A stretch of DNA of 64,000 nt from Aquarana catesbeiana (lineage: Eukaryota > Chordata > Amphibia > Anura > Ranidae): the NCBI RefSeq assembly GCF_042186555.1, contig NC_133326.1, positions 494,535,232 through 494,599,231 on the forward strand. The letters run 5' to 3'. Under the pieces are notes generated by a model. The model did not search any database. It saw nothing but the letters and a program-made list of their open reading frames with translations, and was not told the DNA's origin. Of this stretch, positions 53,860-64,000 are shown one piece after another. Within the stretch, counting starts at the first letter, position 1; every line of letters starts with the position of its first letter. The translations under genes and the position numbers were made by a program.

Positions 53860-55230
53860 GAATGACCGAATCCCTTAAGCCTTGATCCTGCGCAAAAGCC
53901 GCAGCAGAATCTTGAGAGGAGGAGAGGCGTAGATTCGACTATACCGGCCGCACCAGAGCGTCTGCAGTGAGCTTGCCAGAAACCTCAGTACCGGTCCGTT
54001 AAGCCGGGACGCCAACAGGTCTACCTTGGGGGTACTACATTGGAGACATATCCGATGAAACATGTCCTGGTGAAGGGACCACTCCGTGGACCAACACTAG
54101 CCGACTGAGGCAACTGCCTGTCATTTTTCCACTCCTAGAATGCATATGGCAGAGAGGGCCAGAACAAGGCGTTCTGCCCACCGGAGGATGCTGGCTACTG
54201 TCAGGGCTGCCAACACTCTTAGCTCCACCCTGGTGATTAACATAGACTACCGCCGTGGCATCATCAGACCAGGAGCCCCCGAAGTCGACGCCCATGATCC
54301 ATACATCTGATCGCTCAAAGTCCCAGGATATCAATCGGCAGTCTGGATTTCTCCAGCGTCCAACGACCCTGAGAAGAACCCAGTCCCAGGACAACTCCCC
54401 ACCTGTACAGACTGGCATTGGTGGTGACCACTGTCCAATACAAGGGGAGAAAGGATGTGCCCTGCCGAAATCCCGGAGAGTGAAGCCACCAGACCAGGGA
54501 ACCCCCAGTTTTTCTGGCTCAGCCGAATCTGATAGCCCAGAGACCTCGGGGACTTTATGCCAGGATCTCACTTGAAAGGAGCTTGCATGGAACTGCGCAA
54601 ATGGAATCGCCTCGAAGGTAGATACCATCAGGCCCAACACCCACATGCGGGACTGCAGGGAGGCCCACCTGCGAGACAACAGTAGTTGAAACACAGCATG
54701 CAACTTCTGGAGTTTGTCCAGAGGAAGAAACACTCTGGCCAGAGATGAAATCAGAGTCAGGCCCAGATAATCCAATTTTCTGGAAGGAGCCGGAGCAGAC
54801 TTCAGGTAGTATAGAAGCCACCTGAAAACTGAGGTCTGTATAGCGAGCTACGTCGCCCCTCAGGGTAGCCAAGGACTCTGCTCGCAGAAGAAGATCGTCC
54901 AAGCAGACCAGGACTGCAATCTCCTGCTGACGTAACCACACCAGAACTGGGGCCAACACCTTTGTGAGTACGCGAGGGGTGGAGGCGAGACCAAAAGTCA
55001 ACAACGCAAGCTGAAAATGCTCTTTTCCCACAGTAAAATGGAGGAAGTGTAGGTATTGGGCACATATTGAAGTGTGTAATCAGCATCCGTGATGTCGACA
55101 GAAGCCCGAATGTCGCCCTGGGACGCCAACAGCATGCGGATGGACTCCATTCTGACCTTCTGTACCCACTGGAACCAAGACAAGCACACCCTCAAGCAAC
55201 AGGGCTTGCACAGCCCCAAGGAGAACTGGG
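53860..55230 (-). pseudogene. DIRS reverse transcriptase-RNase H
   Basis: KVRMESIRMLLASQGDIRAS then VDITDADYTLQY (55160-55080) is the first RT motif. LTFGLASTPRVLTKVLAPVL and VLVCLDDLLLR (catalytic DD near 54897) follow. MWVLGLMVSTFEAIPFAQFH is the connection, and SDDATAVVYVNHQGG (54265-54225) belongs to RNase H. The end near 53870-54060 has PKVDLLASRLNG. Several frameshifts. The catalytic YXDD reads CLDD. Confidence 0.82.
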
Positions 55231-55239
55231 AACAGACGC

Positions 55240-57440
55240 CAATTGGGAGGAAAAATCCTTTTCGGGGTTCAAGGCCGGAACACTAGGACATAGGTGAGGT
55301 CATACCTTCATGCTGAAGGGGCCTTATCCGTGGGTCTAGGGCGCCCCACTCTCGGCTCGCGAGACCAGGTCCATTGCGTGCCAAGCAGAAGGACCGCATC
55401 CGCTACAAGGCCCTTTTCCCCATTTCAGACTGTGGAAGGCATACCTTCATGCTGAAGGGGCCTTGTCCGTGGGTCTAGTGCGCCCCACTCTCGGCTCGCC
55501 AGACCAGGTCCATTATGTGGCAGGCAGGACTGCATCTGCTACAAGGCCCTTTTCCCCATTTCAGACTGTGGAAGACACCATGTAGAAGACATCAGACTGT
55601 GGAAAACAATGTACACTTCCCTCCTATGAGACTTGTAACAATGTCATCCAGGCTAGCCCCAAACCGACATTGCCTTGAAATTGTAAACCAGTCAGAGCTT
55701 TTTAAGAGGCCCAGTCTGCAGACCAACACTTAAGCCCCAATACGTGTCTAAGCACCGCTGCCGAAACAGAGAGCTTAGCAACCAAGTGAACTGTGTCCAA
55801 GAGGCATCGCATACAAACTGCAGCCCCCAGACCAACTGGTCTGCCAACTCAGCGAAAGCAGAGGTAATCTGCTCCCCCTCCAGGTATGTCAGCCGGATCC
55901 TTAAAAGCCAGAGACTACTCTACCAGAATCATTGTCGCCTTGTGCTACCTAGAGACAGGGGGATCCACTACTGGTGGAACAGTCCACTCTTTAAGGAGGG
56001 ACCCCACATGGGGTACCTCACAGCGGAGCGCCTTTGGAACCACAAAGGGACGCTTTGGACACTCCCAGTCTATACGAACAAATATTCCAAAATAGGATGG
56101 AGAAGGGAACGCTTTTGCCGTGTGAGACAGTTTATGGGTGCCAAGGGGACCGGCACCTCTGCTGCAGCCACAGCTGCATCTTCCATCTTTAAAGTTTCCT
56201 GCACAGATGTAGTAAGGGAGACAACCAGCACCTTCTTGTGCGCCACTGCAGTTGTGGAGAAACAACCTCACTAACTGTCAGGACAGGGAGTGTGGCCACG
56301 AACCTCACAAGGTGGGCCACATCCATGATAGCAGAGCCAGACATAGGATCAGTCGAGGCCGATGAGGCAGGGGAGGGCGGGGAGGGTCATTTACTAGCCC
56401 ATATGCCTAAGCGCCACCTGTGAAAATGCAAACAACACAGGGGGCCGCCGACTGAAACCTCCACCGCCTTAGGCCCTGCACAGGGGACGCTGACCACGGC
56501 TTCTCACAAGGGGCACCGTCCGAGACCACACACTGGGGCGTCTACTGATACCCAGCACAGGGGGCACCATTGGACCCCTAACAGGGGCACTGGCTAAGAC
56601 CCCGCACAGGGGGCACCTACGGATACCCCACACATTGGGCACCACTGGACACCTCACGGGCGCCTACGGATGCCCTGCACAGGGGACACCACTGGGCCCT
56701 TCAGAGGGGGCACTGGTTGAGGCCCCTCACATGGGGCATCCACTACGGCCCTCACGGGGGGCATCCACTAAGGCCCCTCACAGGGGGCGCCTATGGAGGG
56801 CCCACTCAAACAACCCCCTGTCCTGCTGGAAGAAAGCATCCGGCGTGGCTGTGCGGACTAGCAGTCCGCAAAAGCCGCGGCCTAAATTTTTGTCTGCCCA
56901 CCACGAGTGCACAGGTCCGCGGGGTACCAGACCAGGCTAGAGCCAAGAAAAGTTTGCGGATGCCCGCAACGGAAAGTGGCAGCCTAAATTTTCAGCCGCC
57001 CGCTGCGAGTGCTCGGGAGGCCGCAAAGCTGCAGCCTAAATTAGTGGAGGGCCGCCGCGGGGGGGGGGCGGCGGATCTGCGGATGCCTGGTCACCCACCC
57101 AACCATCCAGCAGGAGCCAAGGTGTACCCCCCCATAGTGACAACCCTGGAGGGGAGGGGGGTGGACAGAGTGTCTGAGGCACCTAAGCCAGAGGCCTGGG
57201 TCTCACCTGGGGAAGGGGGGGATTAGGAGGAGAACCCTAGAGGGACCAACCACCCCAGGGAGTACCTGCGCCCCACACCACTCCAGGGAAAGAGAGGAGG
57301 GGGCCCCTTACTTACTGATCCAGCGAGTGCGCGGGTAACGCTCCCAGACAGATCCTCTGAGCCGCCGAAGTGGGGGGCTGTCGGCCATGAGGAACGCTGC
57401 GACTCAGGCTGAGACCCGGTCGTATGCGACCACACGAGAT
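55240..57440 (-). pseudogene. DIRS Gag-like region with internal minisatellite
   Basis: Minus-strand peptides such as AFAELADQLVWGLQFVCDAS (about 55860-55800) and the upstream GVGRRYSLG region are consistent with Gag of frog DIRS elements by position and style. Heavily broken, so the assignment rests mainly on synteny before RT. A 36-bp-unit repeat fills 56470-56800. Two ~150-bp direct repeats (55306-55440 and 55440-55575, GCATACCTTCATGCTGAAGG...) show a local duplication. Confidence 0.55.
56470..56800. repeat. 36-bp minisatellite in the DIRS Gag region
   Basis: About nine units like GGCCCCTCACAGGGGGCACC plus TNNGGATNCCCCNCAC. Each unit holds a small CCC...GGG palindrome. Confidence 0.85.
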
Positions 57441-57799
57441 GTTTAACTCGCAGGCCAAGCCCCCGTCCAGTGAGGCTATGTCACGGCCGACCTAGTGCGT
57501 AGCTGCCGTCTGCATGCGCTTGCTGGCCAGACTGGGGAGACCACTGGATCTTAGTGTCCAGCCCGTTGCCCAGTCCGGCAGTTGATTGTAGATCCCACAG
57601 GAAAAAATCCAAGAGAAAAAATAAAAGTTGTTTAAAAAGCAAATCAAAAAAATTTCCGGATCAGAGATCCCAGCAGGGAACTATGTCCTTACTCTTGACT
57701 AGGCAGAAAAAAAACTGAAGGCCTGTAGCAGAGATGATAGTGTATATTGAAAGAGAAATTATGTTTCTGGGGTGTGTCCAGTACACATTCTGTGTACAG

Positions 57800-58306
57800 A
57801 ACAACTCCAGGTAGCCATATTGCATTGCATTTACAGAAAATTAGAGCAGCTGCAGATTGAAAAGGAAAGGCCATTTTAATAACATTCAATTACAATAGGA
57901 CTTGTGTTGCAATTGTATACGCTATATTATTTTTTCTTTATTTGCCATCCCCCCCCCCCCCCCCCCCCCACAAAAGTGGAGTTACTATTCAAACCATTTG
58001 CATTGGGATGTGCAGTGTTGGCCAGCGCAGTCCCAACACAAAGACAATGCAATTAGCCTTGTTTCCTATGGTATCAGTTCATGCCACTGTATGAGTGGAG
58101 ATCATTACAATGTAGACCATAGCATACCAAAACTTCTGTGGAGAACAGAACCTAATGAAATGTCACTTGTGACATTTCAATAAGATTCTAATAAAAAAAC
58201 AAAAAAAAACAAAACAGTTTCATGCAATTCAGATCTCTAGCTATGGCAATCATTGCATACCAGTGTCTGTGCAAACAGCGTGGTTGCTGGTGTGAATCAG
58301 CCCTAA
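57800..58306. other. No recognised gene; poly-C tract
   Basis: A C-run at 57949-57970 is the only landmark. Confidence 0.45.
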
Positions 58307-60095
58307 CGCCTAATGTACACGGGACGCTGAGGCAACCTCTTCTGAACAATTTTTTTGACAGCTTTAAATCGGCGTTTAAAAACGCTCGTTTAGCTGCGTT
58401 TGCATGCCGCGTTTAGTCGCGTTCGCGTCTAGAAGCGTTTATTTAAGATAACATCATAAGACCCTCTCAAAGCACAAAAAACAGTATTATTTAACTATTT
58501 CAGCCATTCTGTGAGACTAGAGTGAGTAGCAGCAGCAGAGAGAGCAGCAGTGTACTTGTATCTACCTCAATTTCGGTGCCTTTACTATGGATCCCATAAT
58601 GAGCATATGTGAGGAAATTAAAAAAGCCAGATATTACATTTCATGCAACTATGTTTGATCAAGTCAGGGTCAAGCTCAATGGTGGGGTCATCTGGTTCAA
58701 ATCTAACATAATATAAGTCAAATTTCAATTCTACTTTGGCTAACAGCAATGCTAGTGGTGTATTGGATTGGATCATGGGATCATTAGGGGTATATAAATG
58801 GTCTATATAGTATTGCAAGCAATTACAAGTTTTTAACCACTTCCCGACCGCCTCACGCAGATATACTGCGGCAGAAGGGCACGTACAGGCAGATTAATGT
58901 ACCTGTATGTTGCCCTTTAAGAGGCGGCTTGCGCGTGCCTGCTGGGAGCTCCGTGGGCATGATCACGGGTCCCGCGGACTCGATGTCCGTGGGAATACCT
59001 GCGATCGTCTCACGGAGAGATGGAACGGGGAAATGCTGATGTAAACATCCCTTGTTCTGCCTAATGACACTGATCACAGCTCCCTGTAATCGGAAGCGGT
59101 GATCAGTGTCGTGTCAGACACAGCCCCCCCTCCTCACAGTTAGAATCACTCCCTAGGACACACTTAACCCCTACAACGCCACCTAGTGGTTAACCCCTTA
59201 ACTGCCAGTCACATTTACACAGTAATCAATGCATTTTTAATTGCACTGATCGCTGTATAAATGTGAATGGTCCCAAAATAGCGCCAAAGGTGTCCGATCT
59301 GTCCGCCATGTCGCAGTCATGATAAAAATCGCTGATCGCCGCCATTACTAGTAAAAAAAAAAAAATTAATAAAAATGTCATAAAACTATCCCCTATTTTG
59401 TAGACGCTATAACTTTTGCTCAAACCAATCAATAAACGCTTATTGCGATTTTTTTACCAAAAATATGTAGAAGAATACGTATCGGCCTAAACTGAAAAAA
59501 AACTGACGTTTTTTATATATTTTTGGGGGATATTTATTATAGCAAAAAGTAAAAAATAATGCGTTTTTTTTCAAAATTGTCACTTTTTTTTTTTGTTTAT
59601 AGCGCAAAAAATGAAAACCGCAGAGGTGATCAAATACCACCAAAAGAAAGTTCTATTTGTGGGAAAAAAGGGACGTCAATTTTGTTTGGGAGCCACGTGC
59701 TAGTATATAACGTCGTTTCACCCAGCCGTGCCATTCTGCCGCAGTACAACTGCGGCGGCTGGTCGGCATGTGGTTAAAAAAAATGTTTGTGGTTTTTCAT
59801 CATTTACTATCATTTTTAAGTTTTGTAATGTAAAAAAATAGGGCACCTTTAAAAATGCTTCTAAACAAAAACGCGGCTAAACACGTTTGGCGTCTGAAAC
59901 GTCGGAAACTTCAGCGTCTGAACTCATTTTTTTGCCTTAAAAGAAAAGCCTCTAAACGCAACTGCCTAAAAACGACATTAAACGAACCTGTGTACATGTA
60001 CACATAAGATAACATTGGATGAGTTCAGGGGCAGCTGAAAAAAGCATCCAACTGCCTCTGAACGTCTGTTTACCAGCAGCAGTGTACATGACGCC
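58307..60095. mobile_element. MITE with 'atgtacac' ends, containing a piggyBac MITE
   Basis: Left CGCCTAATGTACACGGG and right end inverted GGCGTCATGTACACTG. Both ends run into similar AAACGC/GCGTTT-rich subterminal sequence (58360-58440; 59860-59980). Removing 58837-59777 leaves about 850 bp. A short coding-like start (ATG at 58588, MDPIMSICEEIKKARYY) may be left from an autonomous relative. Confidence 0.65.
58837..59773. mobile_element. piggyBac-type MITE, 937 bp
   Basis: TTAA at 58833-58836 and 59774-59777. Ends CCACTTCCCGACCGCC and, inverted, CCACATGCCGACCAGCC. The left end matches the left end of the 5.8-kb element (25933). Confidence 0.92.
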
Positions 60096-60573
60096 TTGGT
60101 TATCTATTTGCCAGTAGATTGTTAAAATGAACAGTAACTGTAAATAAAAGAATCTGTTTTTTGGGAGCATACGGAAAATTCTGCATTGGAATGTTAGCTA
60201 TTAACCTCCAATCAGAAAATAAATGCCTTTACAGATTTTGCTAAACCATTGAGTAATTAACATACTGCAATTATGAGCACAGATTTGCCCCAACACAGCT
60301 GCAGAAGAGGAAATGGGATGTCAATTAAGAGAAATCAATTAACAATTGAACACAATAAATAAGTAATGCACTGCTTCAGCAAAACTGAATATAATGAATT
60401 ATAATACTGACGCCTACTCAAAGCCAGAATGGCTTCCACAAACACAATCTTTTTAGTTAGATCATCTGCAATAGTACTTTTTGTTGCCTCTCCTAATTCT
60501 TTTTGTTTTCTTTACAATCATGTCATTTGTGTAAACCCATGTTTAACCAGTTTGATCATAAGAAAACCATATA
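60096..60573. other. No recognised gene or element
   Basis: AT-rich spacer before the second piggyBac copy. Confidence 0.4.
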
Positions 60574-61069
60574 TTAACCACTTCAGCCCCGGAAAGATTT
60601 ACCCCCTTCCTGACCAGAGCACTTTTTACAATTTGGCACTGCGTCGCTTTAACTGCTAATTGCGTGGTCATGCAATGCTGTACCCAAACTAAATTTGCAT
60701 CCTTTTCTTCCCACAAATAGAGCTTTCTTTTGCTGGTATTTGATCACCTCTGTGATTTTTATTTTTTGCGCTATAAACGGAAAAAGAAAAGATATTTCAA
60801 AAGAAATTTTGAAAAAAAAAAAAAAAAAAAGATATTTTCTACTTTTTGTTATAAAAAAAATCCAATAAACTCAATTTTAGTCATACATTTAGGCCAAAAT
60901 GTATTCGGCCACATGTCTTTGGTAAAAAAAATGTCAATAAGCGTATATTTATTGGTTTGCGCAAAAGTTATAGCGTCTACAAACTAGGGTACATTTTCTG
61001 GAATTTACACAGCTTTTAGTTTATGACTGCCTATGTCATTTCTTGAGGTGCTAAAATGGCAGGGCACTA

Positions 61070-62520
61070 CAACCCCCCCCCCCAAATGACCCCATTTTGG
61101 AAAGTAGACACCCCAAGGAAATTGCTGAGAGGCATGTTGAGCCCATTGAATATTAATTTTTTTTGTCCCAAGTGATTATAATGAGTATAATGACAAAAAA
61201 AAAAAAAATTACAAAAAGTTGTCACTAAATGATATATTGCTCACACAGGCCATGGGCATATGTGAAATTGCACCCCAAAATACATTCAGCTGCTTCTCCT
61301 GAGTATGGGGATACCACGTGTGGGACTTTTTGGGAGCCGAGCCGCGTACGGGGCCCTGAAAACCAAGCACCGCCTTCAGGATTTCTAGGGGCGTAAATTT
61401 TTTATTTCACTCCTCACTACCTATCACAGTTTTGAAGGCCATAAAATGCCCAGATGGCACAACCCCCCCCCCCCCAAATTACCCCATTTTGGAAAGTAGA
61501 CACCCCAAAGCTATTTGCTGAGAGGCATGTTGAGTCCATGGAATATTTTATATTTTTGACACAAGTTGCGGGAAAGTGACAAATTTTTTTTTTTGCACAA
61601 AGTTGTCACTAAATGATATATTGCTCACACAGGCCATGGGCATATGTGAAATTGCACCCCAAAATACATTCAGCTGCTTCTCCTGAGTATGGGGATACCA
61701 CATGTGTGGGACTTTTTGGAAGCCTAGCCGCGTACGGGCCCCGAAAACCAATCACCGCCTTCAGGATGTCTAAGGGCGTACATTTTTGATTTCACTCTTC
61801 ACTGCCTATCACAGTCTCGGAGGCCATAAAATGCCCAGATGGCACAACCCCCCCCCCAAATGACCCCATTTTGGAAAGTAGACACCCCAAGCTATTTGCT
61901 GAGAGGCATGGTGAGTATTTTGCAGCTCTCATTTGTTTTTGAAAGTGAAGAAAGACAAGAAAAAAAATGTTTTTCTTCTTTTTTCAATTTTCAAAACTTT
62001 GTGACAAAAAGTGAGGTCTGCAAAATACTCACTATACCTCTCAGCAAAAAGCTTGGGGTGTCTATTTTCCAAAATTGGGTCATTTGGGGGGGTTTTGTGC
62101 CACCTGGGCATTCCATGGCCTCCGAAACTGTGATAGGCAGTGAAGAGTGAAATCAAACATTTACGCCCTTAGAAAGCCTGAAGGCGGTGCTTGGTTTTCG
62201 GGGTCCCATACGCGGCTAGGTTCCCAAAAAGTCTCACACATGTGGTATCCCCATACTCAGGAGAAGCAACAGAATGTATTTTGGGGTGTAATTTCACATA
62301 TTCCCATGGCATGTTTGAGCAATATATTATTTAGTGACAACTTTGTGCAAAAAAAAGAAAAAAAAAATGTGTCTTTTTCCCGCAACTTGTGTCACAATAT
62401 AAAATATTCCATGGACTCGACATGCCTCTCAGCAAATAGCTTGGGGTGTCTACTTTCCAAAATGGGGTCATTTGGGGGGGGGGGGTTTGAACTGTCCTGG
62501 CATTTTATGCACAACATTTA
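61070..62520. repeat. Inverted and direct repeats of the second piggyBac copy
   Basis: Same architecture as 29840-31260: CCCCATTTTGGAAAGTAGAC at 61089, 61483 and 61863, and its reverse complement near 62058 and 62448, with the centre near 61975. Confidence 0.85.
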
Positions 62521-63806
62521 GAAGCTTATGTCACACATCACCCACTCTTCTAACCACTTGAAGACAAAGCCCTTTCTGACACTTTTTGTTTACATGAAAA
62601 AATTATATTTTTTTGCAAGAAAATTACTTTGAACCCCCAAACATTATATATTTTTTAAAGCAAATGCCCTACATATTAAAATGGTGGGTGTTTCATTTTT
62701 TTTTTTCACAGTATTTGCGCAGCGATTTTTCAAATGCATTTTTTTTGGAAAAAACACACTTTTTTAAATTTTAATGGACTAAAACACACTATATTGTCCA
62801 AATGTTTAAAGAAATAAAAAATATGATCTTAGGCCGAGTACATGGATACCAAACATGACATGCTTTAAAATTGCGCACAAACGTGCAGTGGCGACAAGCT
62901 AAATACATTTTTAAAAGCCTTTAAAAGCCTTTACAGGTTACCACTTTAGATTTACAGAGGAGGTCTACTGCTAAAATTACTGCCCTCGATCTGACCTTCG
63001 CGGTGATACCTCACATGCATGGTGCAATTGCGGTTTACATTTGACGCTAGACCGACGCTTACGTTCGCCTTTGCGCGAGAGCAGGGGGGGACAGGGGTGC
63101 TTTTTTTTTTTTTTTTTTTTTTTTTTATTGTTATCTCAGGGAATGTAAATATCCCCTAAGATAGCAATAGGTAGTGACAGGTACTCTTTTTTGAAAAAAT
63201 TGGGGTCTATTAGACCCTAGATCTCTCCTCTGCCCTCAAAGCATCTGACCACACCAAGATCGGTGTGATAAAATGCCTTCCCAATTTCCCAATGGCGCTG
63301 TTTACATCGGGCAAAATCTAAGTCATGAAATGCTCGTAGCTTCCGGTTTCTTAGGCCATAGAGATGTTTGGAGCCACTCTGGTCTCTGATCAGCTCTATG
63401 GTCAGCTGGCTGAATCACCGGCTGCATTCTCAGGTTCCCTGTTGGGACAGGAGAGCCAGGGAAAAACATGGAAGACGGTGGGGGGCATTCCCTCTCACTG
63501 CTTGTAAAAGCAGTCTAGAGGCTAATTAGCCGCTAGGATTACCTTTACATGTAAGCCGACTGCTGGCTGAAAAGAATGATACCAAGATGATACCTAAAAC
63601 TGCAGGCATCATTCTGGTATAACCACTCAAAGTCCAGCAACATACCAGTACTTTGCTGGTCCTTGTTGGGCATATATTGTAATCTTTTTTTTTTCATGCA
63701 GCCTGTGGGCTGAACGAAAAAAAGAGATTGATCGGTGGGTATACCCACCATTAGAATACCTCCCTTCACCCACCCACTTCTAATGATGGGCATACATGCA
63801 CCATTT

Positions 63807-63894
63807 ATATATGCCGAAGCATGGGGGCATCCGCCCCAAAAGTTAGGAGCAAATCGCTCCTCCGCCCCTGCTGCACCCATGCTTCGGCATATAT
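63807..63894. repeat. Perfect 19-bp hairpin with inner stem
   Basis: ATATATGCCGAAGCATGGG (63807-63825) and its exact reverse complement (63876-63894); an inner stem AGGAGC/GCTCCT flanks AAATC. Lies in the block absent from the first copy. Confidence 0.85.
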
Positions 63895-64000
63895 CACATA
63901 ACAATAAAACATTGCAGAATAGAATACAGTAAAAAAGAGCAGAACAATAGAGAGAGAATAGAGCGAGAGAGAGAACAATAAAACGACAACTATTTTTTTT

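Larger units (their letters stand above)
52480..57780 (-). mobile_element. DIRS-type tyrosine-recombinase retrotransposon, decayed
   Basis: On the minus strand, Gag-like sequence (57440-55240), then RT-RNase H (55230-53860), then a tyrosine recombinase (53820-52700). A recombinase in place of an integrase defines DIRS elements. Many frameshifts and stops. Exact termini were not resolved; split or inverted terminal repeats were not confirmed by eye. Confidence 0.83.
60578..64000 (-). mobile_element. Second copy of the 5.8-kb piggyBac element, inverted, cut by the window end
   Basis: TTAA at 60574-60577, then CCACTTCAGCCCCGG, the right end of the element at 31729 in reverse. The sequence follows the reverse complement of 31729 down to about 28423, including the nested repeats (61070-62520). 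The part matching the transposase remnant and tandem repeats lies past 64000. It differs from the first copy at 63640-63900, where a hairpin-bearing block replaces the AT-rich block at about 28510-28617. Confidence 0.9.

Noticed and set aside
54255..57226. Plus-strand ORFs of 60-176 codons
   Set aside because: Antisense to the DIRS Gag and RT regions, which carry the recognisable motifs on the minus strand.

Overview
The window looks like nuclear DNA from a large, repeat-rich vertebrate genome. I infer an anuran amphibian, most likely a ranid-type frog, from the set of transposon families: a chromodomain Ty3 element, L1/Tx1-type LINE, several Tc1 lineages, Harbinger, TTAA-flanked piggyBac elements, DIRS, and many hAT and TAA/TTA-flanked MITEs. 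No species was checked. No bacterial features, tRNA or rRNA genes were seen. Almost everything recognisable is mobile DNA. The one candidate for host coding sequence is a 72-nt exon on the minus strand at 38171-38242.

Layout. 1-7060: an L1-clade ORF2 split by a near-complete Ty3 chromovirus (LTRs 268-997 and 5329-6001, 5-bp target duplication) whose pol frame is fully open but whose gag is frameshifted. 7130-11450: MITEs and a decayed Tc1 element (8216-9722). 11454-16270: a Tc1 element sitting in an (AT)n tract, then remnants of an endogenous retrovirus (integrase, env ends, 3' LTR) broken by a hAT MITE and a Harbinger MITE. 16275-22080: an L1 RT fragment, Tc1 fragments, hAT and other MITEs.

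22090-33428 is the most interesting block. It appears to be one Harbinger element carrying three genes: a truncated HARBI1-like transposase, a minus-strand three-exon Myb/SANT gene with an acidic tail, and a plus-strand MADF/BESS-like gene whose spliced frame is intact. The last two diverge from a shared 270-bp GC-rich promoter. A 5.8-kb TTAA-flanked piggyBac derivative (25933-31729) lies inside the MADF gene's intron. That guest carries three 353-bp tandem repeats, a ~500-bp-arm inverted repeat, and an open frame fusing the N-terminal and C-terminal (Cys-rich) parts of a piggyBac transposase without its catalytic core.

33429-52470: Tc1 elements (34920-36324; 44063-46027), MITEs with clean target duplications, a ~1-kb 'acaacaagg' minisatellite, a 37-bp 'gcatgc' minisatellite split by later insertions, and several stretches with nothing recognisable. 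52480-57780: a decayed DIRS-type tyrosine-recombinase retrotransposon on the minus strand. 57800-64000: a MITE containing a piggyBac MITE, then a second, inverted copy of the 5.8-kb piggyBac element that runs off the window end.

The parts do not form one pathway. They form layers: L1 is older than the Ty3 element; the retrovirus is older than its hAT and Harbinger MITEs; Harbinger is older than the piggyBac insertion. Within Harbinger, the transposase (nuclease) would be expected to act with its DNA-binding partner proteins, as in known two-gene Harbinger systems.
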